Source of the DNA: Lentisphaeria bacterium
Lineage (GTDB): Bacteria > Verrucomicrobiota > Lentisphaeria > Victivallales > Victivallaceae
DNA: 64,000 nt
Direction: 5' to 3'
Assembly: GCA_017450705.1 (NCBI GenBank)
Contig: JAFSTC010000055.1
Coordinates: forward strand, 1-64,000
Shown here: one piece after another, positions 41,369 through 50,505 of the stretch
How the letters are laid out: the number at the start of each line of letters is the position of its first letter
Position numbering within the stretch: the first letter of the stretch is position 1
Notes under the pieces: model-generated
Told to the model about the DNA's origin: nothing
What the model saw: only the letters and a program-made list of their open reading frames with translations
Databases searched by the model: none
Translations under genes and position numbers: made by a program

Positions 41369-43261
41369 ATGGACAAAATCGATTTCGACTTGAAAACACT
41401 CGGCCGGGACGAGCTGGTCGAACTGCTGGAGTATCACAACCGGCTCTACTGGGAAAGGAATGCGCCGGAGATCTCCGACGCGCGTTACGACGAGATCGTA
41501 AGAGCGCTCCAGGAGATCGATCCGGAGAATCCCCTTCTCTCCCGGATCTTCACGCCTTCCGTCGCCGGAAACGGCAAGGTCCGGCACGCTTCTCCCATGC
41601 TCTCTCTCGACAAGGCCTATTCGCTGAGCGCGCTGCTGGAATGGGCAAAAAAATTCGCGAGGAGCGAAGACGAACTGCTCTATGTCGAACCCAAATACGA
41701 CGGCATCTCCGCGAATTTCGACGGACGGATCCTCGCCACGCGCGGCGACGGGGAGTTCGGCGAGGACATCTCCGGCAAGATCCCGCTGATCGAGCTGGAG
41801 GCCCCCGGATACACCGGTCCTCTGGATCGTCCCGCCCGCGGAGAACTGCTCATCCGCGAGGACGACTTCAGGACCCTCTACGCCTCCATCCGCAAAAAGG
41901 ACGGTTCCGTCTACAAGAACAGCCGGAACGCCGTTGCGGGGATCATGGGCCTCAAGGATATCTCCGCCATGCTGGCCCAGCACGCAAAGATAACGCTGGC
42001 CGATTATACGCTGTGGCGGCGGGAGATCCCGCTCTCGCGTCTGGAGTCCGGCTGGGAAGCGCTGAAGGAGGAGCTGGCGGCCCTGCCCTATCCTCAGGAC
42101 GGCATCGTGCTGAAGTTCGCCGACGAGGCCTTCCGGAGATCCCTCGGCAGCACGGCGCACCATCCGCGCGGCGAGATCGCCTACAAATTCACGAACCTCA
42201 GAAAAAACACCGTTCTTCTGGATGTCGAGTGGAGCTCCGGCAAGAACTGTCTCACCCCCGTCGCGATATTCGCCCCCATCGACATCTCGGGAACCACCAT
42301 CAGCCGGGCGACACTGCACAACGCGGAGAACCTGTCCGCCCTCGGCGTCATGATCGGCGACGAGATCACCGTGGAGCGGGCGGGCGACGTGATCCCCCAC
42401 ATCGTTTCGTCGGTCCCCGGCATTTTCCGCAGGGACCCCATGATATCCGCGTGCCCGAAATGCGGCACGGCCGTCGTGCGCCGCGGTCCGGAACTGGTCT
42501 GCCCCAACCCCTCCTGCCCGGGAACGATCCTGCAGCAGCTGGCGGCCGCGGTGAAGTGCCTCGGCATCGACAATCTGGGCGGCGCGACACTGCAGAAACT
42601 GATCGACAGGGGATTCGTCCGCCGGATCCGCGACCTCTTCGATCTCACCGCGGCGGATCTGCTGACGGTCGAGGGCTTCGCAAAGAGATCCGCCGCGAAC
42701 CTGATCTCGGAACTCGAGAAGGCCAGGACCGTCAACGATTACCAGCTGCTGGCCGCGCTGAACATCCCGGGGATCGGCCTCAATATCGCCCGGCAGCTGC
42801 TGGCGGATCACACGATCCAGGACCTCAGGACCATGTCCTGCGAGGAGCTGTCGGCCTGTCCCGGGATCGGACCGGAACGGGCCGCCGCCATCCGTCAGGA
42901 GCTGGATCTTCAATCTGGCTACCTCGATGAACTGCTTTCCGCCGTCGCCCCGGTCCATGCGGGGAAACGCCCTTCGACGGAAAAAACGGTCTGTTTCACG
43001 GGGAAAATGCCGGAAAAGCGTTCCTTCTACGAAAAACTGGCGGCATCGCACGGATATCTCCCCGTCGACGATGTTTCGAAGGAGCTGGATCTGCTCGTGG
43101 CGGCCGATCCCTCCGCCTCGGGGGGAAAACTGGGCAAGGCGGTCAAATACGGCGTGACGACGGTCAGTCTCGAGGCTTTTCTGGCAAGTCTCGATCCGGC
43201 GGCTCCCGCTCTGCCGGAAACGGAACCGGCCGGACGCCCCGTGCAGGGAGAACTGTTTTGA
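41369..43261 (+). CDS. ligA: NAD-dependent DNA ligase
   Basis: 630 residues, somewhat shorter than the typical 670. Order of domains: Ia (HNRLYWERNAPEISDARYD), adenylation domain with K109 in PKYDG (the AMP-binding KxDG) and TRGDGEFGED, OB fold, zinc finger (C362, C365, C378, C383), helix-hairpin-helix repeats (LNIPGIGLNIA, CPGIGPERA) and a C-terminal BRCT domain (TVCFTGKMP). It seals nicks in replication and repair. ATG 41369 is preferred: MDKIDFDLKTLGRDELVELL aligns with family N-termini; an upstream in-frame ATG at 41339 lies before the -10 and cannot be transcribed. The TTG of the next gene overlaps its stop. Confidence 0.93.
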   Translation: MDKIDFDLKTLGRDELVELLEYHNRLYWERNAPEISDARYDEIVRALQEIDPENPLLSRIFTPSVAGNGKVRHASPMLSLDKAYSLSALLEWAKKFARSEDELLYVEPKYDGISANFDGRILATRGDGEFGEDISGKIPLIELEAPGYTGPLDRPARGELLIREDDFRTLYASIRKKDGSVYKNSRNAVAGIMGLKDISAMLAQHAKITLADYTLWRREIPLSRLESGWEALKEELAALPYPQDGIVLKFADEAFRRSLGSTAHHPRGEIAYKFTNLRKNTVLLDVEWSSGKNCLTPVAIFAPIDISGTTISRATLHNAENLSALGVMIGDEITVERAGDVIPHIVSSVPGIFRRDPMISACPKCGTAVVRRGPELVCPNPSCPGTILQQLAAAVKCLGIDNLGGATLQKLIDRGFVRRIRDLFDLTAADLLTVEGFAKRSAANLISELEKARTVNDYQLLAALNIPGIGLNIARQLLADHTIQDLRTMSCEELSACPGIGPERAAAIRQELDLQSGYLDELLSAVAPVHAGKRPSTEKTVCFTGKMPEKRSFYEKLAASHGYLPVDDVSKELDLLVAADPSASGGKLGKAVKYGVTTVSLEAFLASLDPAAPALPETEPAGRPVQGELF

Positions 43262-44679
43262 ATCTGCCGAAAACCGACTTCCCCGTTCTCCTGATCGCGC
43301 TGGCGGGCATTCTTCTCCGGCTGGGATTCGTCCTGCCCGGTCTCGCGGCGGGATCCCACGAAAGGTATCTGCGCCCCGATTCGGCCTTTTACATGCATGC
43401 CGCACAGGAACTGGCCGCCGGACGTCATTATCCGGGGTCCGTGCGCGCTCCGGGTTTTCCCGCAGCCGCGGCTCTGCTGCTGAAATGCACCGGGGAGCCG
43501 CTGGCGGTCCCGCTGTTCTTCGCGGTCGCGGGCGGGCTTGCCGCCGTCTTCGTCTACGGAGCCGGCCGGGCGTACGCCGGCCGCGGCGCAGGACTGCTGG
43601 CCGAAGCGCTGTACGCATGTGATCTCACGAGCGTCGTCAACGCCCCCATGCTGCTTTCAGACACCTTTTTCGGGATCCTGACGGCGCTCCAGCTCTGGTT
43701 TTTCGTCCTCTTCTGGAAAAACGGGCGTCCCCTTTTTTTCGCAGTTTCCCTGTTCACCGCCGCTCTGGGCGCGCTGATCCGTCCCATCAATCTGGTCTGG
43801 TTCCTCCCGGCGCTGGTGCTTCTGGCCTGCAAACCGGGGCTCTCCCTGCGGAACAAATTCGTCACGGGGCTTGCCGCGACGCTGATCTTCTGGGCCGTCC
43901 TCACGCCCTGGATGGTCCGGAATGCCCGACGCGGAGCCGGGTTCTGCATCGACGTCAACACGGGGGCCATGCTCCACCAGAACGGCGCCATGCTCCTCGC
44001 GGAGGTGAACAAAAGCGACTTCGAGAAGGAAAAGGCAGCGATCCTCGCGCGGCTCGACCGGCTTTTCGAGGACAAGAAGCGTTTTCCCGACGAGAAAAGC
44101 AGGGTCGATTACAGGAAGCGGGCGTACATGCGCCTCATCGCGGCGCATCCCTTCATCTGGCTGAAGCAGCAGTTCCAGTGGAAGATCCTCCTGCCGGATG
44201 CGCCTACGGGATTCGAGATTCTGGGGCTGACGAAGTCCGACCGGGGGACCATGGGCATCCTGGCCCGGGACGGTCTCTTTGCGGCGATCCGGCATTACTT
44301 CGACGGCAGGCTTTTCCTGCCGCTGCTTTTCCTGCCCTTCCTTCTCGTCACGGCGGCGGTTTACGCCGGATGCACGTTCCAGCTGTGCCGGGATCTGTTC
44401 CGCCTGAAAACGGGCTGGGGAGAACTGCTGCTTTTCCTGGCCTTTTCCGAGTATTATCTGTTTCTTCCCGGAGCGATCACGGCGCCGCGCTATCAGATCC
44501 CGGCCCTGCCGCTGATCTCAATACTGGCGGCGGAAGGGCTGCTGGCCGGAGCGCGGCTGCTGCGGCACAGGCCGCTCCGCCTTTCGAAAGGCCCTGCGGA
44601 CGATATCCCGGTCGAAGCGGCCGGGGAGAACACGCCACAGACCGAGGGAGCCGAGTTTCTCTCTCAGGACCGGCGTTGA
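43258..44679 (+). CDS. Membrane glycosyltransferase, GT39/ArnT-like
   Basis: 473 residues. TTG start overlaps the ligA stop (TTGA) with AGGGAG seven bases upstream. About ten hydrophobic segments; the first loop carries RPDSAFYMHAAQELAAG, like the Asp-containing loop of dolichyl/polyprenyl-phosphate mannosyltransferases and ArnT (GT-C fold). Likely transfers a sugar from a polyprenyl-phosphate donor to a protein or lipid A-like acceptor outside the membrane. The C-terminal tail after the last segment is soluble and overlaps the UshA-like gene on the other strand by 162 bases. Donor and acceptor are unknown. Confidence 0.75.
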   Translation: MNLPKTDFPVLLIALAGILLRLGFVLPGLAAGSHERYLRPDSAFYMHAAQELAAGRHYPGSVRAPGFPAAAALLLKCTGEPLAVPLFFAVAGGLAAVFVYGAGRAYAGRGAGLLAEALYACDLTSVVNAPMLLSDTFFGILTALQLWFFVLFWKNGRPLFFAVSLFTAALGALIRPINLVWFLPALVLLACKPGLSLRNKFVTGLAATLIFWAVLTPWMVRNARRGAGFCIDVNTGAMLHQNGAMLLAEVNKSDFEKEKAAILARLDRLFEDKKRFPDEKSRVDYRKRAYMRLIAAHPFIWLKQQFQWKILLPDAPTGFEILGLTKSDRGTMGILARDGLFAAIRHYFDGRLFLPLLFLPFLLVTAAVYAGCTFQLCRDLFRLKTGWGELLLFLAFSEYYLFLPGAITAPRYQIPALPLISILAAEGLLAGARLLRHRPLRLSKGPADDIPVEAAGENTPQTEGAEFLSQDRR

Positions 44680-45948
44680 GACCAGTGTGTGATCCGTCAC
44701 GGCCAGAACGCATTTTTCGGGCTTCATGACCGGGACGCCCTCTTCGTTCAGGCGGATGCATCCTGCGAAATAATGACGCATTTTGCGCTTCTTCCCGTTC
44801 TCCCGTATGAAGCGGCCCAGCTCCGTCAGATCCTCCCGGGTCACGATGACCGTGCACACCCGGTTGCGGAAAGGGAAGAGCCGGTAAAGAATGCCCTCCG
44901 TCAGGACGAACCGCCCGCTGACGGGTTCCTCCCCGCCGTCCGTCCGGCGGACCGGCAGGGAAACGAGCGCCGCGTCGGCTCCCGCCGCATCGAGCAATGA
45001 CGCCGCAAAGAAGCGTCCCAGCTCCGCGGGGCGACCGTTTTTCCCCGGCCACCGGCAGTTCAGCGAGGTGGCGGCGATCCGACGTGAGGCGATCTCGCGC
45101 TGGTCGAGAAAAAAGCCATCGCAGAGACGGGCCGTCTCCTCGTCGCGGGCGTCTTCGCGGGGATGGAGAAGCGCGGACTCGATCCTGACGATCCGGCCGG
45201 TCGCGTCGTCCACTTTGACCTTGACATGGGCCGCACAGGCGCCGTGACACCCCGCCTGAACGAAGTAAGCGTGGCGCAGTCTGTGTCCCGCGACCTCCTT
45301 ATGGGAGTGGCCGCCGAGGATCAGGTCGATCTCGGGATAAGTCCGGCACAATTCGTGAAGGTTGGCGTATTTCGAGTACATCCCGTTGTGAAAGGCCAGG
45401 ATGACGACGTGGGGCCGGGCGGCGAGGATCTCCGGCATGATCCGCCCGATCGACTTGGTGACATCATCGAACACGCCGTCGGTTCCGGGCAGGACGCGCC
45501 GGGGCATCGCCGGATCCGTCGCACCGATGACGGCGGCTCTGACCCCGTTGATCTCAAACAGCTTCCATTTCACGGGAACAACGTCCCGCCAGTGCCAGTG
45601 CGCGCCCAGCGTCACGCCTTCGAACTCCTTTACCCGCGAAGAGAAGGCTTCGTATCCAACTTCGAAATCATGGTTGCCCGGGACCCAGACGTCAAACCGC
45701 AGGTGGTTGAGCAGACGGATCATGGGCTTCCCGCCGCAGAGATCGGAATACAGCGTCCCCGTGAGCGTGTCTCCCGTATCGATTTTGAGCGTTTTTCCGC
45801 CGAAGGACCTCAGGACGGCCGCCAGAGCCGGCATCTTCTCGAAGTGCCCGTGAAGATCGGATGTGCACAGGATGTCGAGTTCCGCACCGGCAAGTCCGAA
45901 ACAGAAAAGCAGCAGAAACAGCCGCGGCAGGAAAAAGTGTTTTTTCAC
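44518..45948 (-). CDS. Exported UshA-type metallophosphatase / 5'-nucleotidase
   Basis: 476 residues from GTG 45948 (GGAG nine bases upstream), which gives a proper signal peptide (about 1-20). The calcineurin-like domain shows TSDLHGH, DTGDTL, GNHDFEVG and GGHSH, the dimetal ligands. The C-terminal half is the 5'-nucleotidase substrate domain (EGILYRLFPFRNRVCTVIVT) and ends with RFDRDIVRRAFRKA, the expected end of the fold. It probably hydrolyses nucleotides or nucleotide-sugars in the periplasm. The last 54 codons overlap the glycosyltransferase gene on the opposite strand, and both proteins seem to use the region. Confidence 0.83.
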   Translation of the reverse strand: MKKHFFLPRLFLLLFCFGLAGAELDILCTSDLHGHFEKMPALAAVLRSFGGKTLKIDTGDTLTGTLYSDLCGGKPMIRLLNHLRFDVWVPGNHDFEVGYEAFSSRVKEFEGVTLGAHWHWRDVVPVKWKLFEINGVRAAVIGATDPAMPRRVLPGTDGVFDDVTKSIGRIMPEILAARPHVVILAFHNGMYSKYANLHELCRTYPEIDLILGGHSHKEVAGHRLRHAYFVQAGCHGACAAHVKVKVDDATGRIVRIESALLHPREDARDEETARLCDGFFLDQREIASRRIAATSLNCRWPGKNGRPAELGRFFAASLLDAAGADAALVSLPVRRTDGGEEPVSGRFVLTEGILYRLFPFRNRVCTVIVTREDLTELGRFIRENGKKRKMRHYFAGCIRLNEEGVPVMKPEKCVLAVTDHTLVSTPVLREKLGSLGLWRVLPGRFDRDIVRRAFRKAERPVPQQPRSGQQPFRRQY

Positions 45949-46005
45949 TCGACGGAACTCCAGAAAAAATTGACCCGGCCTTAAAATACTGCACGGGGAG
46001 GTGAT

Positions 46006-46034
46006 TTGCAAATCGCGGGAGAGGCCTGTATATT
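46006..46034 (+). promoter_or_regulatory. Promoter of the glycerol-1-phosphate dehydrogenase gene
   Basis: -35 TTGCAA (46006-46011), 17 bp spacer, -10 TATATT (46029-46034), about 55 bases before the ATG and 57 bases from the divergent UshA-like start. Confidence 0.6.
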
Positions 46035-46089
46035 ATCGGCCGTGTTCACCGTTTTGTTCAGTCTTTGAAAGCAGGGGGAAGAAAATATC

Positions 46090-47364
46090 ATGCCGAGAAT
46101 AGCCGTTCCGGAAGGGATCACGACGAAAGTTTTCATTTTGGACGATGACGCGCTGCCGCAGATACCGGAGCTTCTCCGCGAACTGTGGCCGGGAAAGACC
46201 CCCTGGATCATCGCCGACGGCAACACTTGGCGCGCCGCCGGAGAGAAAGTGCAGCGGATCGTCTCCGCCGCCGGGATCGCCGCACAGGAACCGCACATCC
46301 TTCCGGCCGTGCCGAAACCGCATCCGGATCACGCCGTTTCCTGCAGACTGGCCGGGATGATGACGGAAAACACCGTCCCCCTCGCCGTCGGATCAGGCGT
46401 CATCAACGATCTGGTCAAAACCGCCGCCGGGATCAAAGGCATCACCTACTGCTGCATCCCCACGGCCCCCTCCGTCGACGGATACACCTCCCGGGGGGCC
46501 GCCATGTCGGTCAACGGATTCAAGGTGACGGTCCCCTGCCCGGCTCCCGCCGCAGTCGTCGCGGACAAGTCGGTTCTGCTGTCGGCCCCCGCCGAAATGG
46601 CCGCGGCCGGTTACGGAGATCTGGCGGCGAAGGTCGTTGCCGGCGCTGACTGGCTCATCGCCGACGCGCTCGGGCTCGATCCCGTCAGGCCCGAAATATG
46701 GGACATCGTTCAAAAGAATCTGCGCGCCTGGCTCGCCGATCACCGCGACCGCATGGCCGTTTTCATGGGACTGGCCGCGACGGGATATGCCATGCAGCGC
46801 TGTCTGGACTCCCGGCCCGCTTCCGGAGCCGAACACCTGTGCAGCCACATCTGGGAGATGGAGGGATTGACCTGCGGCGGGGAAGAAGTTTCCCACGGCT
46901 TCAAGGTGGCGGTGGGATCCGTCGCCTCGCTGCGGCTCATGCAGTTTTTCCTGACGACCTCCCGGGAGGAAGCCCGCCGCCTGGCGGCACCGCTGCTCAC
47001 AACGGAAGAACGGGAAAAGGAGATCGCGGGATTGCTCGCACGCGGCTGTTACGGCGACGACCCCGCCCGGATCGCTCTGGAGAAATTCCAAACGGGTGCG
47101 GCCGGGGTCTCCCGCCGGGAGGCGATCTGGGCCGTATGGGATCCCCTCCGGGAAAAAGTCGCGCGCCAGCTGGGAGATCAGGAGGCTTTCGTCCACAGTC
47201 TGAAGGACGCCGGATGCCCTGCGGCGCCCGAAGAGATCGGACTGGACAAAGCGCAATTCATCCACGGGATCTTCGCCGCCCAGCTCATCCGCAAACGCTA
47301 TACGATTCTCGATCTGCTCTACGACGCGGGATTGCTGCACACAGCCGTCGAAAAGGCGTTTTGA
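46090..47364 (+). CDS. sn-Glycerol-1-phosphate dehydrogenase, AraM/EgsA-like
   Basis: 424 residues. GSGVINDLVK is the NAD-binding loop of the family, PTAPSVDGYTS the substrate loop, and GYGDLAAK plus the His residues of EHLCSHIWEM and EVSHGFKVAVG match metal ligands of G1PDH and the AraM group. It would reduce dihydroxyacetone phosphate to sn-glycerol-1-phosphate, the archaeal stereoisomer; in Bacillus AraM feeds heptaprenylglyceryl phosphate. RBS AGGGGGAAG precedes the ATG. No prenyltransferase of that pathway is in the window, so the use of G1P here is unknown. It is tail to tail with the SBP gene. Confidence 0.82.
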   Translation: MPRIAVPEGITTKVFILDDDALPQIPELLRELWPGKTPWIIADGNTWRAAGEKVQRIVSAAGIAAQEPHILPAVPKPHPDHAVSCRLAGMMTENTVPLAVGSGVINDLVKTAAGIKGITYCCIPTAPSVDGYTSRGAAMSVNGFKVTVPCPAPAAVVADKSVLLSAPAEMAAAGYGDLAAKVVAGADWLIADALGLDPVRPEIWDIVQKNLRAWLADHRDRMAVFMGLAATGYAMQRCLDSRPASGAEHLCSHIWEMEGLTCGGEEVSHGFKVAVGSVASLRLMQFFLTTSREEARRLAAPLLTTEEREKEIAGLLARGCYGDDPARIALEKFQTGAAGVSRREAIWAVWDPLREKVARQLGDQEAFVHSLKDAGCPAAPEEIGLDKAQFIHGIFAAQLIRKRYTILDLLYDAGLLHTAVEKAF

Positions 47365-47385
47365 CGGATCGTCTCCCCCCGCGCC

Positions 47386-49254
47386 TCACATCCCGGGAAC
47401 GGGGAGCTGTTCTTTGCCCGGGACCCAGAACGTCTCTTCGGCCAGTCCGGCCGGGAAGACGCGCACGTTGCGGTAGCGGGCGCTCAGGGCAACGAGGGAA
47501 TAAGGACAGAACAAAAAAGTGTAGGGCTGATCTTCGTGCAGTACGGCGGAGATCCTGCGGGCCAGCTCGATCCGGCGGGAAACGTCGAAGGTCTTGCGCA
47601 TCTCGACGATGAGGGAATCCAGTTCGGGGTTGGCGTAACCGATGTGGTTGCTGCCGCCCTCCCCCCGCTGACTGGAGTGCCAGATCTGATACATGTCCGG
47701 ATCGAAACTGCTCATCCAGCCGAGGCAGCAGGCGTCGTAGCGGCGCTCATCCAGACGTTTCACGTAAACGGACCACTCCACGTTCTGCAGTTTCATGTCG
47801 ATGCCGGCCGCGGCGAAAGACTCCTTGATGACCGGCAGCATCCGCTGCTGGAGACTGCTGTTGGCGACCTGAAGCATGGTGAAGGAAAATTTGATGCCGT
47901 CCTTTTCGAGGATGCCGTCCCCGTCGGAATCCCGCCAGCCGGCCTCGTTCAAAAGTCGGCGCGCCTGCGGGGGGTCGTACGGAAGAGCTTTCAGACTGTG
48001 GTCGTAATACCGGCTGCCGGGAAAAAAAGGACCGTTCACGGTCTGCGCCAGATCGAAGTAAACGGTGCGCCGCAGTTTTTCCCGATCGACCAGCATGGTC
48101 AGGGCCCGGCGCACCCGCCGGTCGCGGAAAAGCGGGTTCTTCTGATTGTAGCCGATGTAGGTGTAGCTGGGCAGAAGATACCTGAAGCGGTTGACGCGCC
48201 CCGCTTTGAACATCGGCGCATCGGCCCGGCGGATCCACTGCTCCGGCGTCAGACTCAACTCGTCGATCTTCCCGCCTTCCAGCGCCTGAAAGCGCGTGTT
48301 GGGATGCTTGATGACGTCAAAAACCAGCGTTTGGAGGGAGGGCGCGGCGCCGAGGGCGATGCCGAAATAATCCGGATTGCGCTCGAAGATCAGGCGTCTG
48401 TCCTTTTCCCACCGGACCAGCCGGTAGGGACCGCAGCCCACGATCATGCGGTTGCGGACGTGATCGTCATTGAACGCCTTGCCGTCGAAAGATTTCCCCG
48501 GCGTCAGGTAAAAATGCCGGGGCAGCGGCGAGAGACCGAGGGTGGAGGCCACCGAACCGTAATAGGCGGTCTTCCATTTGACGGTGAACTCATAAGGAGA
48601 CAGGATCTTCACCTCTTCCAGATCCTGATAATAGACCCGGAGCGGGGCGCAGTTGACATCGGGATCTCTGATGACGTCGATGAAGAACTTGAAATCCCCG
48701 GCCGTCACCTCGCGGGGGGGGACATGCTTTCCGGAGAAGGGATCCTTGTAGCTCTGCCACATCACGCCCTTGCGCAGTTTGATCCGGAAGATCCTGTGGT
48801 CGCCGGAAATGCTCCAGGATTCGGCCAGAAGCGGCTGAAACTCCTCGGGCTTCTCCAGATTGCGCTCCGCCAGGGACGACGAGCAAAGACCGTAGAAGCG
48901 CGATGCGGAAGCTTCATTGCAGATGATGGGGTTGAGATTGGGCGGTTCCGCCTCGATCGCCCGGATCAGCCGCCCGCCGACGACGGCATCATCGGCGTAA
49001 AACTGCCTGTTGGCGACGTTCGGAGCCGTTTCACGGGGAAGACCGGCAGTCTTTTTCCCGGGACGGGCCTCGGGGACCGGAGCCGGCACGGGAGCCGGAG
49101 CAGATGCCGTCACGCCGCCCCGTTCGAGCTTGTCCAGAAGCCTGACGTTGACGCGGTGCAGCCGGTCGACGGCAGAAACGCCGAGATACCCGAACACGAT
49201 GACCGCCAGCGTCAGAACGGTCAGGATGAATTTGATGTAGAAACCGCCCGTCAC
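47386..49254 (-). CDS. ABC-type peptide/solute-binding protein (SBP family 5), membrane-anchored
   Basis: 622 residues from GTG 49254 (GGGAG nine bases upstream; an in-frame TTG at 49278 would add eight residues). An N-terminal transmembrane segment (about 6-26) and Ala/Pro/Val-rich linker precede a long OppA/DppA-type binding domain: IEAEPPNLNPII, LLAESWSISGDHRIFRIKLR, GCGPYRLVRWEKDRRL and LFRDRRVRRALTMLVDREKL are family blocks. It would bind oligopeptides or other solutes and pass them to permeases not in this window. It is the last gene of the ROK-ftsA-ftsZ run, 49 bases after ftsZ, so division genes and uptake may be co-expressed. Confidence 0.85.
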   Translation of the reverse strand: MTGGFYIKFILTVLTLAVIVFGYLGVSAVDRLHRVNVRLLDKLERGGVTASAPAPVPAPVPEARPGKKTAGLPRETAPNVANRQFYADDAVVGGRLIRAIEAEPPNLNPIICNEASASRFYGLCSSSLAERNLEKPEEFQPLLAESWSISGDHRIFRIKLRKGVMWQSYKDPFSGKHVPPREVTAGDFKFFIDVIRDPDVNCAPLRVYYQDLEEVKILSPYEFTVKWKTAYYGSVASTLGLSPLPRHFYLTPGKSFDGKAFNDDHVRNRMIVGCGPYRLVRWEKDRRLIFERNPDYFGIALGAAPSLQTLVFDVIKHPNTRFQALEGGKIDELSLTPEQWIRRADAPMFKAGRVNRFRYLLPSYTYIGYNQKNPLFRDRRVRRALTMLVDREKLRRTVYFDLAQTVNGPFFPGSRYYDHSLKALPYDPPQARRLLNEAGWRDSDGDGILEKDGIKFSFTMLQVANSSLQQRMLPVIKESFAAAGIDMKLQNVEWSVYVKRLDERRYDACCLGWMSSFDPDMYQIWHSSQRGEGGSNHIGYANPELDSLIVEMRKTFDVSRRIELARRISAVLHEDQPYTFLFCPYSLVALSARYRNVRVFPAGLAEETFWVPGKEQLPVPGM

Positions 49255-49303
49255 AGCTTTATTCTCCCTTCTCCGCAAAGGACCCGTCCGGATCCGCGGA
49301 ACA

Positions 49304-50497
49304 CTATTTTTTCCTCACCGGTTGTCCGTTGTCGATCACGGCATTGCGCCGGATGTAGGTCGGGATGTCCAGATCCTCCCCGTTCCACACGACTTTCTGC
49401 GTGGACTCCATGATCCCTTTGGACACGTGGTCGAACGGCAGAGCCGGCTGTTCCACCGCGCCGTCGCCGAAAAGGCTCCCCTGCTCGGATTGACGGCGTC
49501 CGCCGGAACCGCCTTTGCCGGGGACGGCGATCTCCTCCTGCCTGTCGAACTTGATCGCCACCGCGGAAAACTGCAGCATGCCCTTCCACTCGGGAGCCGT
49601 CGACGCGGACGTGAGCATCACCGTTTCAGGACGGGTGTACCTCTCTGCCAGACTGAAAACCGCCTGGACGTCTCCCACGGCAAGCTCGGGCCCGCCCAGC
49701 AGACTGAAGATGACGGCGTCCGCCTCCGTAAGGGAGGAGGCTCCGCCCAGCAGGGGAGAACACAGCATCTCCTCGAAGGCGATCTCGGGACGGCGCGCGC
49801 CGTCCTCGGTCCGGGAAACCCCCACGCCGAGGGAACACCGGCTCTTCCGGCGCTTGAGCAGCGCGGAAAAAGCGGAAAAATCGGCGTTGAGCAGATTGCC
49901 CGCGCAAAGCAGCTCCGAAAGGGCGAGGGCCGTCCGGGCGACCTGTTCGTCGGCCATGCGGAAAGCCTCCGCCAGAGGCGCCGTGGACGGCAGAACGGAA
50001 AACAGCAGATCGTTGGGCATGGCGACGACGGCGTCGGCGATTTTGTGGATATCCTCGTCGAGCGCCTGGACCGCCTGACGGCGCCGCAGATTCCCCTCGT
50101 GGGCAAAGGGCAGCGTCACCAGAACGACGGAAGGGATGTGCAGACGCATGGCCTCGCTCAAAACGACGGGGATGCCGCCGGAAGCCGTCCCGCCGCCCAG
50201 TCCGGCTGAGACGAGAAGCATGGAGCTTCCGGAGATCATATTGGCGATCTCGGTCCTGGCGCGTCCGAAGGCGATCTGGCCGTCGCCGACATTGCCGCCG
50301 CACCCGCGGCCGCCGCGCCACATTTCACCGGCGAGAAGACAGCGGTCGGCGGGAAGTCCGGAACTCTCCAGGCCGCTCCTGTCCGTATCCGCGGCGACGA
50401 GCCGGATCTTTTCCGCGGCCGACATCTGCCGCAGGGTCCCGATCACCCGGCATCCGGCTCCGCCGACCCCCATGATTGTAAACTTTTCCTTTTCCAT
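49304..50497 (-). CDS. ftsZ: Cell division GTPase FtsZ, divergent
   Basis: 397 residues. Start ATG 50497 follows ftsA by eight bases. Nucleotide loops: GVGGAGCRVI (T1, 10-19), ADTD (T2), GRGCGGNVGDG (T3) and LGGGTASG (T4, 100-107; the classic is GGGTGTG). The T7 loop is NADFSA (204-209): N204 and D206 are kept, but the second catalytic Asp (D212 of E. coli) is Ala. A linker ends in DIPTYIRRN, the conserved C-terminal peptide that binds FtsA. It assembles the Z-ring; loss of the T7 Asp suggests slow GTP turnover. Paired with ftsA, but no mur or fts neighbours of a classic dcw cluster are present. Confidence 0.9.
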   Translation of the reverse strand: MEKEKFTIMGVGGAGCRVIGTLRQMSAAEKIRLVAADTDRSGLESSGLPADRCLLAGEMWRGGRGCGGNVGDGQIAFGRARTEIANMISGSSMLLVSAGLGGGTASGGIPVVLSEAMRLHIPSVVLVTLPFAHEGNLRRRQAVQALDEDIHKIADAVVAMPNDLLFSVLPSTAPLAEAFRMADEQVARTALALSELLCAGNLLNADFSAFSALLKRRKSRCSLGVGVSRTEDGARRPEIAFEEMLCSPLLGGASSLTEADAVIFSLLGGPELAVGDVQAVFSLAERYTRPETVMLTSASTAPEWKGMLQFSAVAIKFDRQEEIAVPGKGGSGGRRQSEQGSLFGDGAVEQPALPFDHVSKGIMESTQKVVWNGEDLDIPTYIRRNAVIDNGQPVRKK

Positions 50498-50505
50498 AAG
50501 CCGGT

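Noticed and set aside
41360-43618. A 752-residue minus-strand open frame
   Set aside because: Antisense to ligA, which has complete motifs; the reading is Arg/Gly-rich and patternless.
47536-49413. A 625-residue plus-strand open frame
   Set aside because: Antisense to the solute-binding protein; no start signal and no family features.
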